From Planctomycetota bacterium (GTDB lineage: Bacteria; Planctomycetota; Planctomycetia; Pirellulales; Lacipirellulaceae), in assembly GCA_029259945.1 (NCBI GenBank), contig JAJDEF010000005.1, positions 1 to 64,000 on the forward strand: 64,000 nucleotides of DNA, in the 5' to 3' direction. Below the pieces are notes generated by a model. That model was not told the origin of the DNA. It did not search any database and worked only from the letters and a program-made list of their open reading frames with translations. Made by a program: the position numbers and the translations under genes. Position 1 is the stretch's first letter. Each line of letters starts with the position of its first letter. Below, piece after piece: positions 63,259-64,000 of this stretch.

Positions 63259-63571
63259 CTCAATTCAGCTGTGTCGGTCCACCAGCCGCTTCTTTTCATT
63301 GCTTGCAGACCGAAAACTGACCTTGCTGGTCTCTCGGTCTCTTTCTACTATCCCGCCCGCTATGGGATTCCCTGGCAGCTCTTCTACCATTCTTATCTTT
63401 CGAGCTTGTCTAAATGGGTGACAACTATCAATGCGTAGTGACGCGTTCGGTCTGCCGATGCGCGACTACCATAAACAGTGATAAAGTGATTGCCCTACTA
63501 AGATCCTGGGTTAGGTGTTTGATGTGGTCGGATCAACCGTGTCGAACAACTCGGAACTGGAGACTTTTTGC

Positions 63572-64000
63572 ATGAGTACGTCCATTTGCCTCTGGAAACG
63601 ACAACTTTGTTGCGGCGCGCTAGGGCTAGTATTGGCGATGTCGGCAGCCCTTCCTGCGTTAGCGCAGGGGAGTGGCATTAGCCCCGACCAGGCTGGCTAC
63701 GATTCGGTCGTGCCCGCGAGCTATACCGGCTCGGGTAGTTTCTTTAATCGAAAACTCGGTACGGCGCTACGGTTTAGCTACCACACTGAAGGCTACGGGA
63801 CACAAGAAGGCGTCGTGAGCATCGGTGGTATGAAAGTCATGACCATTGATGATAGCTCGACTTGGTTTATTGACGGACAGGGCACTTTAAGCGACGACTT
63901 TGGAGGTGGATTCAACCTTGGGCTAGGTTATCGTGTTTTGATGGATACGGAATTCGGCTACGACCCCCAGCGGATTTATGGGTTTGGATTTTGGACCGAT
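63572..64000 (+). CDS. Secreted/outer-membrane protein, partial (cut by window end)
   Basis: Begins ATGAGTACGTCC and stays open to the window end (143 codons). A signal peptide with cleavage near LPALAQG is followed by a glycine- and aromatic-rich sequence (STWFIDGQGTLSDDFGGG, LGLGYRVLM) with alternating hydrophobic residues, suggesting beta-strands of an outer-membrane barrel or porin-like protein. No family name can be given. Confidence 0.65.
   Translation, partial: MSTSICLWKRQLCCGALGLVLAMSAALPALAQGSGISPDQAGYDSVVPASYTGSGSFFNRKLGTALRFSYHTEGYGTQEGVVSIGGMKVMTIDDSSTWFIDGQGTLSDDFGGGFNLGLGYRVLMDTEFGYDPQRIYGFGFWTD

Overview
The window reads as chromosomal DNA of a planctomycete, most likely order Pirellulales. 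Signs of this are a 16S rRNA gene followed at once by a terminator with no 23S or 5S nearby, a prepilin-like DUF1559 protein, four PEP-CTERM secreted proteins (one with a dockerin-like segment), a tail-anchored Ser/Thr kinase, a solo GGQ release-factor-like protein, and a DevABC-type exporter whose ATPase carries a cyclic-nucleotide-binding domain. These assignments come from reading protein motifs; no database search was run.

Layout. 1-2.5 kb: 3' part of 16S rRNA, terminator, a REP-associated transposase (RAYT) between palindromic REPs, and a small-protein/nucleotidyltransferase pair. 2.8-6 kb: GH16-like PEP-CTERM protein, GGQ protein, HAD phosphatase, MOSC protein. 6.2-12.6 kb: a cysteine-rich TolC-like lipoprotein converging on a four-gene exporter operon (membrane fusion lipoprotein, two FtsX/DevC permeases, ATPase-cNMP fusion). 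13-16 kb: small envelope proteins, a STAS/RsbW-like pair, tRNA-Asn. 16.6-19.8 kb: ispD, tyrS, DUF1559 protein. 20-23.6 kb: reductive pyrimidine catabolism (beta-ureidopropionase-like amidohydrolase, PreA, dihydropyrimidinase). 23.6-26.3 kb: a repeat-rich island with two PEP-CTERM genes.

26.8-38 kb: fabZ-fabI, kinase, KAS III/OleA-like synthase, CPBP protease, a glutamine-amidotransferase-like protein without its cysteine, a His-rich secreted protein, thioesterase, ACT protein, HD phosphohydrolase and an MSHEN-like protein, separated by fold-back repeats. 38.8-41.8 kb: a degenerate RNase H-like protein and glgB. 41.9-43.4 kb: a small accessory block (HigBA-like toxin-antitoxin, cupin, membrane protein). 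43.4-46.8 kb: acpS, trpS, pyrD, a small lipoprotein and an HU protein. 47.1-53.5 kb: one long minus-strand operon with a large FAD/Fe-S oxidoreductase, moaD, moaE, moaA, a cysteine desulfurase and a cysteine-cluster protein, several genes overlapping by 4 nt. 53.5-56.8 kb: zinc-ribbon membrane proteins, folE, a Lon-N-domain protein, DUF309. 57-64 kb: nth, dcd, a wHTH-AAA ATPase, an HDOD protein, purU, a cyclophilin-like PEP-CTERM protein, and the start of a secreted protein cut by the window end.

The most unusual content lies in four places. The intergenic DNA holds several dispersed fold-back (MITE/REP-like) families, two of them with a second copy tens of kb away. The RAYT stop codon lies inside its own REP. 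The cysteine-rich TolC-like lipoprotein sits beside the cNMP-domain exporter. The nucleotidyltransferase pair looks like an uncharacterised two-gene module. No CRISPR array, prophage or complete classical insertion sequence was seen.
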